NCBI GenBank assembly: GCA_020025775.1
Contig: JAHHRN010000007.1
Span: forward strand, 80,369 to 144,368
Direction of reading: 5' to 3'
DNA from: Acutalibacter sp.
Lineage (GTDB): Bacteria; Bacillota; Clostridia; Oscillospirales; Acutalibacteraceae
Length of the DNA: 64,000 nt
Shown here: one piece after another, positions 42,379 to 51,219 of the stretch
Position numbering within the stretch: the first letter of the stretch is position 1
Layout: the number at the start of each line of letters is the position of its first letter
Made by a program: the position numbers and the translations under genes
The notes under the pieces: model-generated
What the model was told of the DNA's origin: nothing
The model's database searches: none
The model's input: only the letters and a program-made list of their open reading frames with translations

Positions 42379-42880
42379 GGGTCGAATCTGTTTTAGAGCA
42401 AAAAAATAACAGATACACGAAAGTGTATCTGTTATTGGTACGCCGGAAGGGTAGGGAGAACAATCATCTCGAACCCACCCGCAGCTATAATTTAGAAAAC
42501 AGTGGAACGCGACGCCCTAAAAACAGTCAAGTAAAAGCTTGTACCGTGCATAAAAAGTGGTTGTTATTTCTGTGTTCATGCGAATTTCGTGCGGATGTTA
42601 TCCGCCGGACTTTCGAATTCCTTCCGCCTTTGTGAATATAAAAAAACAAGAGATACGAAAAATCGTATCTCTTGTTTTGGTACGCCGGAAGGGATGTGCC
42701 TTTGCTTCGCAAATGCACCATTCTCGCAGTAGAACTGCTCGAACCTTTTCGCTGAAAACGATTCACCGAATCGTTTTCTTAACGCTCAAACCCTCTCAGG
42801 GTTCGAATCCCTTTGTAATTTGAGCAAAAAAATAACAGATACACCAAAGTGTATCTGTTATTGGTACGCCGGAAGGGATT
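42379..42880. repeat. Three degenerate units of terminator hairpin plus tRNA-Arg 3' end
   Basis: Each unit is a hairpin followed by TGGTACGCCGGAAGGG, the 3' end of tRNA-Arg: copy A 42396-42448 (ATAACAGATACAC stem), copy B 42638-42693 (ACAAGAGATACGA stem), copy C 42822-42877, which belongs to the intact tRNA. In front of each unit is a T-arm-like piece in the opposite orientation (GGTCGAATC at 42380, TTTCGAATTCC at 42611, GGTTCGAATCCC at 42800). A perfect hairpin GAAAACGATTC/GAATCGTTTTC (42755-42779) lies within. Looks like repeated insertion or duplication at a tRNA end. The stretch 42098-42378 shows no gene. Confidence 0.6.
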
Positions 42881-42938
42881 CGAACCCCCGACCTTTTGGT
42901 TCGTAGCCAAACACTCTATCCAGCTGAGCTACCGGCGC
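42862..42938 (-). tRNA. tRNA-Arg (anticodon ACG)
   Basis: Reverse strand: acceptor GCGCCGG/CCGGCGT, anticodon stem TTGGC.../GCCAA-type with loop CTACGAA (ACG), T-arm GGTTCGAATCC, encoded CCA. The hairpin ATAACAGATACAC/GTGTATCTGTTAT with an A-rich plus-strand lead (T run on the reverse strand) right behind it is its terminator. Confidence 0.95.
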
Positions 42939-42978
42939 ATGCAGATTAGAACGTTGCGCTCTTTTCGACTGCCGTAGT

Positions 42979-43007
42979 ATCATACCACCGAATAGTGCTT
43001 TTGTCAA
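42979..43007 (-). promoter_or_regulatory. Promoter of tRNA-Arg(ACG)
   Basis: Reverse strand TTGACA (43007-43002), 17 nt, TATGAT (42984-42979). Confidence 0.75.
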
Positions 43008-43054
43008 TAAGTTTTTGAAAAGAATTTTAATTTTTTTCAAAAAACAGGTTCTCT

Positions 43055-43083
43055 TTGCAAATTTTGGTGTTCGGTGGTATTCT
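43055..43083 (+). promoter_or_regulatory. Promoter of the patatin gene
   Basis: TTGCAA (43055-43060), 17 nt, TATTCT (43078-43083). Its spacer end and -10 start (TTCGGTGGTAT) are identical to those of the divergent tRNA-Arg promoter. Confidence 0.6.
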
Positions 43084-43112
43084 AGTACATATATTTTAGA
43101 TTTCAAAAGGCG

Positions 43113-43988
43113 GTGGATGATTTGCGTTTAGGTCTTATAGATGTTGGCGGCGGTTTGCGCGGCATTTACGGTGCAGGTGTTTTGGATCGTTGCTTGGAAG
43201 ATAAGGTACAATTTGACCTGTGTATCGGCGTTTCGGCGGGCAGTGCGAATACGGCTTCCTTTTTAGCCGGTCAAAAGGGCAGAAATTATCGTTTCTATAT
43301 TGATTATGCCAAACGTAAGGATTACATGAGCTTCCGCAATTTTCTGCGAGACGGTTCTTACCTCGGCCTTTCCTATATATATGGTATCTTGAGCAATGCC
43401 GACGGCGAAGACCCCTTGGATTTTGCGGCGATTTGCAAAAATCCCGCGCGTTGGCTGATTGTTTCTACCGAAGCCGAAACGGGTAAGCCTTATTATTTCG
43501 AGAAAACCGATATGAAGCAGGATAATTACACCCCCCTCATGGCGTCCTGCTGTATTCCGGGTGTGAATAAGCCGGTGAAAAAGGACGGGGTATTATATTT
43601 TGACGGCGGCCTTTCCGACCCCATGCCGATTGAAAAGGCATTGGCTTGCGGCTGTGACCGACTGGTGGTTATTCTGACGAAGCCCTTGGGTGAATTGGAA
43701 AACGCAAAGAGCGACGCACTTCTCGCGAAGCTCCTGCCCAAGAAATACCCGAAAATCTCCGAACAGCTTTTGCACCGCACGGAACATTACAACCATTCCC
43801 TGCGCCGTGCTATGGAACTGCAAAAGGAGGGGAAGGCGTTACTTATTGCGCCGCAGGATATTGCAGGGTTAAAAACGCTCACGCGCGACAACTCCGCACT
43901 CCATAGACTCTATGAAATGGGCATGGAGGACGGCAAACAGGTGGCACAGTGGCTTTCGTCTTTCTCTAATTGTGAACAAAACCTGTAA
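43113..43988 (+). CDS. Patatin-like phospholipase (YjjU-like)
   Basis: About 290 residues: glycine-rich oxyanion loop DVGGGLRGIYGAGVLD, nucleophile elbow GVSAGS and the catalytic dyad Asp in YFDGGLSDPMP. Such enzymes release fatty acids from phospholipids; the bacterial YjjU-type lacks a defined substrate. Start is GTG 43113 or, since AAAGGCGG overlaps it, TTG 43122 giving MRLGLIDVGGG. The protein is cytosolic with a C-terminal helical region rich in Leu/Lys. Single gene with its own promoter and terminator. Confidence 0.88.
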   Translation: MDDLRLGLIDVGGGLRGIYGAGVLDRCLEDKVQFDLCIGVSAGSANTASFLAGQKGRNYRFYIDYAKRKDYMSFRNFLRDGSYLGLSYIYGILSNADGEDPLDFAAICKNPARWLIVSTEAETGKPYYFEKTDMKQDNYTPLMASCCIPGVNKPVKKDGVLYFDGGLSDPMPIEKALACGCDRLVVILTKPLGELENAKSDALLAKLLPKKYPKISEQLLHRTEHYNHSLRRAMELQKEGKALLIAPQDIAGLKTLTRDNSALHRLYEMGMEDGKQVAQWLSSFSNCEQNL

Positions 43989-44000
43989 ATTTCATAAGAA

Positions 44001-44046
44001 AACCCGAGACTCGAAGCGCTTTTTGTGCGTTTCGGGTCTTTTTTTA
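44001..44046 (+). terminator. Terminator after the patatin gene
   Basis: ACCCGA...TCGGGT with an inner AAGCGC/GTGCGTT stem, then a T run. Confidence 0.75.
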
Positions 44047-44129
44047 CCAGTTTTCCGGATATTTTTTCGCTGAATTTGTTCATAGTATAACAACTTTGTG
44101 AACAAACAAAAAAACCTATAATTAAAATA

Positions 44130-44193
44130 TTGACTATTAGTCATTTTGTGCTAAAATGGTAGCTGTAAGATAAAAATGACTATCGGTCATTTT
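44130..44193 (+). promoter_or_regulatory. Promoter with two TetR-type palindromic operators
   Basis: TTGACT (44130-44135), 16 nt, TAAAAT (44152-44157). One palindrome, TGACTA-T-TAGTCA (44131-44143), covers the -35 and spacer; a second, AAAATGAC-5-GTCATTTT (44173-44193), lies just past the start site. Both share TGACTA..GTCATTTT. They are the likely binding sites of the TetR protein encoded at 45257. Confidence 0.7.
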
Positions 44194-44294
44194 GAGAATT
44201 TGCATAAAGCCGAAAGCGTGGCATATAGTGCAAAGGGGTCTTTACTGAAAGTCTATGATCGACAAAAAGAAAAAGAGAAAGGTAGTGTGTTCTA

Positions 44295-45224
44295 ATGATA
44301 GAGTATGCAGAGTATTTTTTCCCTTCTTCCGACAAAGAAACAAGCATTCACGTAAATACCTGGAAGCCGGATGGCGAGGTGCGTGGCGTGGTACAGATTG
44401 TGCACGGCGTTGCAGAGTACGGTTTCCGATATGACCGCTTTGCACGTTTCCTTGCAGATCACGGTTTCTTCGTAGTAGCCGATGATCATTTGGGGCACGG
44501 CAAGTCACAAAAGAAAGATGCACCGCCGCTTTACTTCGGCGAAAAAGACGGCTGGTGGTATGTGGTTGACGATTTATTGAAAATCCAGGAGGATACAAAG
44601 GCAAAATATCCCGATAAACCTTATATTCTGTTTGGACATTCCATGGGTTCTTTCCTTTCGAGAAGCTTCCTCATTCGCTATCCGGGCAAGGTAGATGCCT
44701 GCATCCTTTGCGGCACTGGATTCCCTTCTGCGCCGGTAATTCTCGGCGGCAAAATCGTCTCCGGCTTGGAAATCCTTCGTCTTGGCAAAAAAGGTTACAG
44801 CAAATTTGCTGACAACTTAGCGTTCGGGGCCTACAACAAGAAATTCGCACCGAACAGAACGCCGGTGGATTGGGTATCGAAGAGCGTGGAAAATGTGGAT
44901 GCCTATATGGCAGACCCCATGTGCGGTGGCAATGCTTCTCTCGGACTTTTCCGAGATATGTTAACCGGTCTTTCTTATATTACGAAGCAAAAGAATATTG
45001 AAAAAATGAACAAAGAACAGCCCATCTTCTTTATAGCGGGCGATCAAGATCCCGTTGGCGATATGGGCGAGGGCGTGAAAAAAGCCGCCGAACGTTTCAA
45101 ACAGGCAGGCTTGCGTGATGTAGAGATGAAACTCTATAAAAACCTTCGCCATGAACTTTTAAATGAAGCAGAATATGAAGAGGTTCAAAACGATATCCTG
45201 ACTTGGATAGAAAGGAAAATCTAA
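44295..45224 (+). CDS. Alpha/beta hydrolase, monoacylglycerol-lipase-like
   Basis: A 309-residue serine hydrolase of the Hydrolase_4 group: VQIVHGVAEYGFRYDRFARFLADHGFFVVADDHLGHGKS at the start, nucleophile GHSMGS, acid Asp in IAGDQDPVG, His in LRHELLNE. It resembles monoacylglycerol lipase/lysophospholipase L2. No signal peptide. First gene of an operon with a TetR regulator, an RND transporter and a lipoprotein, under two palindromic operators. The reading suggests hydrolysis of a lipid or ester linked to the exported compound (inference). Confidence 0.88.
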   Translation: MIEYAEYFFPSSDKETSIHVNTWKPDGEVRGVVQIVHGVAEYGFRYDRFARFLADHGFFVVADDHLGHGKSQKKDAPPLYFGEKDGWWYVVDDLLKIQEDTKAKYPDKPYILFGHSMGSFLSRSFLIRYPGKVDACILCGTGFPSAPVILGGKIVSGLEILRLGKKGYSKFADNLAFGAYNKKFAPNRTPVDWVSKSVENVDAYMADPMCGGNASLGLFRDMLTGLSYITKQKNIEKMNKEQPIFFIAGDQDPVGDMGEGVKKAAERFKQAGLRDVEMKLYKNLRHELLNEAEYEEVQNDILTWIERKI

Positions 45225-45256
45225 AACGGGAAATATATATAAAAGAGGCAGTGATA

Positions 45257-45874
45257 ATGACCAAACGTAATCAAAAGAAAACGCAAAAATTCGACAGCCT
45301 TATTGCGGCGGCTTTCGACTTGTTTGAAAAAAAAGAAATCGCGGCGGTTTCGATTGATGAGATTGTGCAAAAGGCAGGCGTAGCAAAAGGAACCTTTTAC
45401 CTGTACTTTCATAACAAGCCGGATTTAATTGGTAAACTGATTCTGAAAAAGGCCTCGGAATATTTAAGCGAAGAGGGCGTACAGCCCGAAATTACAACCG
45501 AAGCGGAATTTAATGTTTCTACGCAAAAATATCTCGATTATTTAACCGATTTCTTAGAGAACAATCCGACACTCACCAAGCTGATCGACAAAAACGTGCA
45601 TCTTTGTGTGCACGCGGTTCTCGAAAATACCGACGGTGCTTTCGGCGATCTTTATCAAAAGATTGTGAAGTATTTCACCGAACGCGGTATTTCTGAACGG
45701 GAAATCAACATTAAAATGTATATCTATTTAGAGACGGTGGTCTCCTCCTGCTGTAATGCGATTCTTCGTAACCAGCCCGGAACGATTGAAGAGGTGAAGC
45801 CGAATCTTTATGATATTGTAACGCTTAGCCGTTATCATTTGATAGAATTAGAACAAAGGGAGCAAAAAGCATGA
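45257..45874 (+). CDS. TetR-family transcriptional regulator
   Basis: A 205-residue TetR protein; ATG 45257 has AGAGG about 8 nt upstream. FDSLIAAAFDLFEKKEIAAVSIDEIVQKAGVAKGTFYLYFHNKPDLI is the helix-turn-helix (residues 12-58); the remainder is an all-helical ligand domain. It lies inside the operon it probably represses through the palindromes at 44131-44193. Its stop overlaps the start of the RND transporter gene (ATGA). Confidence 0.92.
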   Translation: MTKRNQKKTQKFDSLIAAAFDLFEKKEIAAVSIDEIVQKAGVAKGTFYLYFHNKPDLIGKLILKKASEYLSEEGVQPEITTEAEFNVSTQKYLDYLTDFLENNPTLTKLIDKNVHLCVHAVLENTDGAFGDLYQKIVKYFTERGISEREINIKMYIYLETVVSSCCNAILRNQPGTIEEVKPNLYDIVTLSRYHLIELEQREQKA

Positions 45875-48006
45875 TGCACAAACTGGCGAAATGGGAGGCA
45901 GACCACCCGAAAACGGTCTTTACCATCGCGCTTCTACTTTTAATTCCCGCCTTCGTGGGATTTATTTGTACGCGTGTGAATTATGACATTCTTTCCTATC
46001 TTCCTTCGGATTTAGAGTCCGTACAGGGTGAAGAAATCCTGGACGAGACCTTTCACAATGCAAGCATTTCCATTGTGATTACCGAAGATATGCCGGCGAA
46101 ATATACGAAGGCATTGAAGGATGAAATCGGAAAGATTGACGGCGTGCAAGGCGTCGTTTGGGTAGACGATATTGTGGGCATGCAAATGCCGCCTGAAGCG
46201 ATGCCCGATGAATTACGGAAGGTTTTTTACAACAACGACGGCACCAAAACCATGATGCTTGTGCAGTATAAAAACTCCGGCTCGTCGGATGAAACCTTAA
46301 AGGCTGTTGCCCAAATTAAAAAATTGGCTAACGAAAAAACCTTTATCAGCGGACTTTCCGCTATCACGCAGGACACGAAAGAGTTAACCGATAAAGAGGC
46401 ACCGGTTTATATTGCGGTTGCCGTTCTTTTGGCACTCGCCATTATGTCCTTTATGATGGAATCTTGGATTTTGCCGCTGCTTATCCTCATGGCACTGGGT
46501 ATGGCAATCCTGTATAATATGGGTACGAACTTCGTACAAGGCGAAATTTCCTTCTTAACGCAGGCGATTGCCGCGATTCTACAGCTCGGTGTTACTATGG
46601 ACTACTCCATCTTCCTGATGGACCGCTACACCGAAGAAAAAATCAAATGCCCGAATGACCGTTCCGAGGCTATGGCAAGAGCGGTTACACAATCCTTTAC
46701 CGCATTAATGGGCAGCTCCTTAACCACGATTTTCGGTTTCGTTGCGCTTTGCTTCATGCGCTTGAAGCTCGGCTTCGACATCGGCTTTGTTATGGCAAAG
46801 GGCGTTGTCTTCGGCGTATTAACCGTTATCTTCATCCTGCCGGAAATCATCCTTCTCTTTGAAGATTCGATTAACAAATATAAGCATAAGAGCATTGTAC
46901 CGCACTTTGATAAGCTCAATGCATGGGTCATCAAGCACAACAAAGTGTTCGTTACACTCTTTATCGTTTTACTGATTCCCGCCTACATCGTACAGGGCAA
47001 CGCCAGCGTTTATTACAATATGGATAAGGCGCTTCCGCAGGACCTCATTTCGATTGAAGGCTTGAACACCTTAAAAGATGAATTCAACATGGCATCCACC
47101 CAGTTTATTTTAGTGGATGACAGCATCCCTGCCGGTAAGCTCATTCAAATGGAAAATGAGATTAACGAACTGGACGGTATCGCTTCCATGCTTGCCTACA
47201 ACAGTCTGTTAGGCCCCGCAGTACCGGATGATATTTTACCGAATTCCTTAACCGAAATTTGCAAGCAGGACGGCAAGCAAATGATTATGGTTAATTCCGA
47301 ATACGGTGCGGCAAGCGATGAACTCAATAACCAGCTCGATAAAATGGAAGGAATCGTTAAACGCTATGACCCGACCGCGAAAATCACGGGCGAGGGTGCG
47401 CTGACCAAGGACTTAATTACGACGATTGACCGAGACTTCATTGTTACGGGTGTGCTTTCGATTGCGGCGATCTTCATTTTGATTGCAATCTGTTTCAAAT
47501 CCTTCTCCTTGCCCGTTCTGTTGGTGCTCTCCATTGAGCTTGCTATTTGGCTGAACCTTTCGATATCGACGCTCATGGGAACGGAGATTTCCTTCGTTTC
47601 ACCGACCGTTATCAACTGCGTACAGCTCGGTGCAACCGTTGACTATGCGATTCTTTTAACCACGCGTTTCCGTGAAGAAATCCGCTTGGGTCTTCCCAAG
47701 AAAACCGCGATCCTCAATGCGGCGAATGCAGCAGAACGTTCCGTTTTGCAGAGTGCTTCGGTATTCTTCATTGCAACCTTCGGTGTATATCTTATCTGCG
47801 ATATTTCCTTAATCAAGGGCATTTGTGCACTCCTTGCAAGAGGTTCTTTAATCAGCGCCTTGAGCATTGTGTTCTTCTTAACCCCCGTACTCTATGTAAG
47901 CGAAGGTTTAATTCGCAAAACAACCTTCTGGTGGAATAAAGAAAAACCGGCCAACAAGAAATTCTTTAAGTTGCGTAAGAAAAGTGAGGTAAAACAAGAT
48001 GCGTAA
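45871..48006 (+). CDS. RND/MMPL-family transporter
   Basis: A 711-residue membrane protein with the two-fold RND plan: helix 1 (TVFTIALLLLIPAFVGFICT), an extracytoplasmic domain, helices 2-6 (residues about 170-335), then the same again (helix 7 at about 350, second domain, helices 8-12). AILQLGVTMDYSIFLMDRYTEE and VQLGATVDYAILLTTRFREE are the duplicated MMPL motifs with the proton-path Asp. Members export lipids, drugs or hydrophobic compounds. It ends inside the start of the lipoprotein gene, which probably works with it. Confidence 0.9.
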   Translation: MMHKLAKWEADHPKTVFTIALLLLIPAFVGFICTRVNYDILSYLPSDLESVQGEEILDETFHNASISIVITEDMPAKYTKALKDEIGKIDGVQGVVWVDDIVGMQMPPEAMPDELRKVFYNNDGTKTMMLVQYKNSGSSDETLKAVAQIKKLANEKTFISGLSAITQDTKELTDKEAPVYIAVAVLLALAIMSFMMESWILPLLILMALGMAILYNMGTNFVQGEISFLTQAIAAILQLGVTMDYSIFLMDRYTEEKIKCPNDRSEAMARAVTQSFTALMGSSLTTIFGFVALCFMRLKLGFDIGFVMAKGVVFGVLTVIFILPEIILLFEDSINKYKHKSIVPHFDKLNAWVIKHNKVFVTLFIVLLIPAYIVQGNASVYYNMDKALPQDLISIEGLNTLKDEFNMASTQFILVDDSIPAGKLIQMENEINELDGIASMLAYNSLLGPAVPDDILPNSLTEICKQDGKQMIMVNSEYGAASDELNNQLDKMEGIVKRYDPTAKITGEGALTKDLITTIDRDFIVTGVLSIAAIFILIAICFKSFSLPVLLVLSIELAIWLNLSISTLMGTEISFVSPTVINCVQLGATVDYAILLTTRFREEIRLGLPKKTAILNAANAAERSVLQSASVFFIATFGVYLICDISLIKGICALLARGSLISALSIVFFLTPVLYVSEGLIRKTTFWWNKEKPANKKFFKLRKKSEVKQDA

Positions 48007-49702
48007 AGAACTGTTTTTAAAGCTTACAGCCCTCCTGCTCGTTGCGGTGCTTCTCACCCTGACCTTCAGTGCCTGCGGCAAAAAGGCTAAGACCGATAAC
48101 GAGATTTTAGATTCGGAATTAAACGGTACCGAATATAAACAAACTGCTTATGACACCATAGCCGATCCTAAGGATGTCAAGAAAGAAGAAAGCGTATACA
48201 TTAACTTAAAGTCCAGCGGCGAAGTTTACAGAGTAAACGTCACCGACTGGCTTCATACCCCGACACCGCAGGTTCGTATTGCGGACGTTAGCGATCTCGA
48301 AAACATTCAGAATGTAAACACCCTTACAGAGCCGGTTCGAGAGAATGATATGCTCTACTGGGATATGGACACTACCGACCTCTACTACAGCGGTCAAAGC
48401 AAAAAGAATCCGCCCGTAAACTTCACCGTACAGTATTTCTTGAACGGTGAGGAGCTTTCTGCGGAGGACATTGCCGGTAAAGCAGGCGATGTTGCTATTA
48501 AAATTACCTTAACCAACACCTTAGAACAGACCGTCACCGTAGATAAGAAAAACTACGAAGTGATTACCCCCATGCTTGTAGCAGGTGGTACGATTTTACC
48601 GGAGGACACCTTCTCCAATATCGCGATTGACTATGGTACAGCCGTGAGCGACGGCGCAAAGCAGCTCGTCTTCTTTGCAGGTATCCCCGGCATGGATGAA
48701 AGCCTCGGTCTTTCCGAACTCAATCTCGCTGGCATCGACAAGGCAATGTATACCAATACCTACACCATTACCGCACACACCGAATCCTTTAAGCTCGGCA
48801 ATATGCTCTTCGCAGTTATGCCGTTCTCTTCCATCGGTTCTGTCGGCAAGGGCGGCTTGACCGACGGCATCGACGGCATCAAGGACCTGCTTACTGATAT
48901 GGAAAGAGTACAGGCGGCTATGGAAGGCCTCGACATGCAGAAAATCATTGACCTTTTATACGGTGATTCTGCAAAGGTAAAGCGCGTCATGAATACGGTA
49001 ACCGACGCGGCAAACCTCTATACCGAAAATGAGAAAATGCTCAAGGTGCTCGGCTCCTACATGACAGAGGATAATATCAAAAAGCTCGATAAGCTCATGG
49101 TAGACCTCGAAAAGACCGATATGGATGCCGTTTCCAAAACCCTCAGCGACCCGAAGCTCAAAATGCTCTTAATGCTCTTACCGCAGCTTTCTCAGAGCCT
49201 TTCCAACGTTTCGGAGCTTGCGGCAGACTTAAATGATGTTATGCCGATTTTCAGAAGCCTTTCCAAAGAAATGGAAGACCCGGAAATTCAGAAGTGCTTA
49301 GAGGATTTACCCAAGACCTTAAAGCGCCTTAACGATATTATCACTGTACTCAACAAGAACAAAGAAGTTTTGGCTGTAGCCGGTGCGTTCGTTAGCCCCG
49401 ACAATCAGCAGTATGTACAGACCTTGACCGACACCGCAGAAAAATATGCAAACCTCGGCAGCCTTTCCGAAGCACAAATCAATGCGCTTTCCAAACGCGC
49501 TAAGGCTTGGTTACAAAGCGGCAGCTCTTATGATATCTTTACCAACCGTCCGGAAAATGTAAAATCCACGGTTATGTTTGCTTATAAGACGGATGCTATC
49601 GACGCACCGAAGCAGGAAGAAGCTGCAGAAGGTGAGGAAGCCCAGAGCGGCAATAAGTTCGTAGCATGGTGCAAGCGCGTGTTCTTAGGTCAAGGCAAAT
49701 AA
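47999..49702 (+). CDS. Large lipoprotein partner of the RND transporter
   Basis: A 567-residue protein with lipobox LLTLTFSAC (Cys about residue 27). Residues about 60-260 look beta-rich (VYINLKSSGEVYRVNVTDW, AGKAGDVAIKITLTNTLEQTVTV); about 290-520 is helical with heptad-like leucines (LPQLSQSLSNVSELAADLNDVMPIFRSLSKEMED), a probable coiled coil. Similar beta-plus-coiled-coil proteins accompany MMPL exporters and YhgE-like proteins in Firmicutes. It overlaps the transporter gene by 8 bases. No terminator hairpin with a good T run is visible directly behind it. Confidence 0.75.
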   Translation: MRKELFLKLTALLLVAVLLTLTFSACGKKAKTDNEILDSELNGTEYKQTAYDTIADPKDVKKEESVYINLKSSGEVYRVNVTDWLHTPTPQVRIADVSDLENIQNVNTLTEPVRENDMLYWDMDTTDLYYSGQSKKNPPVNFTVQYFLNGEELSAEDIAGKAGDVAIKITLTNTLEQTVTVDKKNYEVITPMLVAGGTILPEDTFSNIAIDYGTAVSDGAKQLVFFAGIPGMDESLGLSELNLAGIDKAMYTNTYTITAHTESFKLGNMLFAVMPFSSIGSVGKGGLTDGIDGIKDLLTDMERVQAAMEGLDMQKIIDLLYGDSAKVKRVMNTVTDAANLYTENEKMLKVLGSYMTEDNIKKLDKLMVDLEKTDMDAVSKTLSDPKLKMLLMLLPQLSQSLSNVSELAADLNDVMPIFRSLSKEMEDPEIQKCLEDLPKTLKRLNDIITVLNKNKEVLAVAGAFVSPDNQQYVQTLTDTAEKYANLGSLSEAQINALSKRAKAWLQSGSSYDIFTNRPENVKSTVMFAYKTDAIDAPKQEEAAEGEEAQSGNKFVAWCKRVFLGQGK

Positions 49703-49848
49703 GACACCTAAAAAACCCAAAATTTTTTTCAAAACGAAGGGGTTTCAAGATTGAAATTCCTTGGGGTATATAGTATAATAAAGATTGCTTTGTGAGGGCT
49801 TTTTCGAAAGAACTCACAAAGCAATAAAAGCAAAAAGGAAGTGACCTT

Positions 49849-50238
49849 ATGAAGGTAGATGCATGCGTCAAAAAGGAGACAGGCTATATTACCGCTTGTG
49901 TTCTGATTTTGAGTGCGCTGATGGAGGCGGTGTTCTTAGTTTCTCATCACTGGGATTTAACCGTGCTTTACGGCAATCTCTTAGGCGCGGCAGTGGCGAT
50001 TGCCAATTTCTTCCTCATGGGGCTTACGGTGCAAAAAGCAATGGATAAGGATGAAAAAGAGGCGGCGACCGGCATGAAGGCTTCGCAGGCACTGCGTATG
50101 GTGTTCCTCTTTGCCGCAGCGGCGCTCGGCGTTTCTCTTTCCTGCTTCAATACCATTGCCGTATTGCTACCCTTATTTTTCCCCCGCCTTGCCATTATGG
50201 TAAGACCGCTTTTCACAAAAAAAGGAACAAAGGCTTAA
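49849..50238 (+). CDS. AtpI-like membrane protein
   Basis: A 129-residue protein with four helices: ITACVLILSALMEAVFLVSH, LYGNLLGAAVAIANFFLMGLTVQ, ALRMVFLFAAAALGVSLSCF and IAVLLPLFFPRLAIMVRPLF. Size, topology and place before atpB match the small AtpI/ATP-synthase-I proteins of Firmicutes, which help assemble the c ring or handle Mg2+. Sequence conservation in this family is low. AAGGAAGTG precedes the ATG. A hairpin formed by GCTTTGTGAG and CTCACAAAGC (49789-49823) lies in the leader. Confidence 0.75.
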   Translation: MKVDACVKKETGYITACVLILSALMEAVFLVSHHWDLTVLYGNLLGAAVAIANFFLMGLTVQKAMDKDEKEAATGMKASQALRMVFLFAAAALGVSLSCFNTIAVLLPLFFPRLAIMVRPLFTKKGTKA

Positions 50239-50278
50239 CTTCGGTGAAGCCTTGGTAAAAAAGAAGGTGAAAAAGAAA

Positions 50279-51178
50279 ATGAAAGAAAAAACTGCCCGTT
50301 TTAAAGCAGTGGACATTTTGCTTCTTTGCTTAATGGTTTTGCCGATTCTTGTGGGTATAGCCCTCAAAGTCCTCTTGATTCCGGCAGCAGACGGCATTGA
50401 AATAACGGGCGCGCATATCTTCTTTACCCTGAAACTTCCGCTTTGGGATTTACCGATTACGGAGGCACAGGTCAACTCTTGGCTCGTGATGTGTTCGGCA
50501 CTTTTCCTTTGTCTTTACTTAACACACGGCATCACAGCGGGCGTTAAAACTCGTCGTCAAGGCGTTGCAGAGTGGATTGTGGAAAAGACAGAGGGTTTGG
50601 TTGACGAAAACATGGGCGACTACTTCAAAAGCTTTGGCCCGTTTATCGCTGCGATTCTTTGCCTGTCGGCATTTTCGAGTCTCGTTACACTCGTCGGGCT
50701 CTATCCGCCGACCTCCGACATCAACATTGTCGGTGGCTGGGCAATTCTCGTCTTTATCCTCATTACTTATTATAAGATGAAATGCGGACCCTGGCATTAT
50801 GTCAAAAGTTTTGCGGAACCCGTTGCCTTCCTTTTACCGCTCAATTTGGTCGGTGAAATCGCAACCCCCGTTTCCATGGCGTTCCGTCACTACGGTAACG
50901 TACTTTCCGGCTCGATTATTGCAACCCTCGTTGCCGCCGGATTGCAGGGCGTGTCCCACATGGTTCTCGCGTGGCTGCCCGGAAAGCTTGCGGAATTCCC
51001 ACTTTTACAGATTGGCTTACCCGCCATTCTTTCGGCTTACTTCGACGTATTCAGCGGATGCTTGCAGGCGTTTATTTTTGCCATGCTGACTATGCTCTAC
51101 GTTGCAGGTGCCTTCTCTCCTGAGGACTATGAGAAGCGCAAAGCTAAGAAAAAAGCAAAAAAAGCAAAAGCCCAATAA
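50279..51178 (+). CDS. atpB: ATP synthase F0 subunit a
   Basis: A 299-residue protein; ATG 50279 has AAGGTG 9 nt upstream, while the longer frame would start with TTG in a Lys-rich run. Six or more helices. PLNLVGEIATPVSMAFRHYGNVLSGSII contains the essential helix arginine (FRHYGN, where most species have LRLFGN) that faces the c ring. It has a long N-terminus and a Lys-rich tail (EDYEKRKAKKKAKKAKAQ). It forms the ion half-channels. First core gene of the atp operon. Confidence 0.92.
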   Translation: MKEKTARFKAVDILLLCLMVLPILVGIALKVLLIPAADGIEITGAHIFFTLKLPLWDLPITEAQVNSWLVMCSALFLCLYLTHGITAGVKTRRQGVAEWIVEKTEGLVDENMGDYFKSFGPFIAAILCLSAFSSLVTLVGLYPPTSDINIVGGWAILVFILITYYKMKCGPWHYVKSFAEPVAFLLPLNLVGEIATPVSMAFRHYGNVLSGSIIATLVAAGLQGVSHMVLAWLPGKLAEFPLLQIGLPAILSAYFDVFSGCLQAFIFAMLTMLYVAGAFSPEDYEKRKAKKKAKKAKAQ

Positions 51179-51219
51179 ACATAAGTTTTAGAAATTTTTA
51201 AAACATGGAGGAAATCAAA

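Noticed and set aside
42369..42823. 88- and 79-codon frames in the tRNA-Arg repeat region
   Set aside because: They are produced by the repeated hairpins and tRNA ends and have no ribosome sites.
42379..42880. CRISPR array
   Set aside because: The repeated units are only three, differ in sequence, are irregularly spaced (about 245 and 185 bases) and are explained by tRNA-end and terminator sequences; no cas genes lie nearby.
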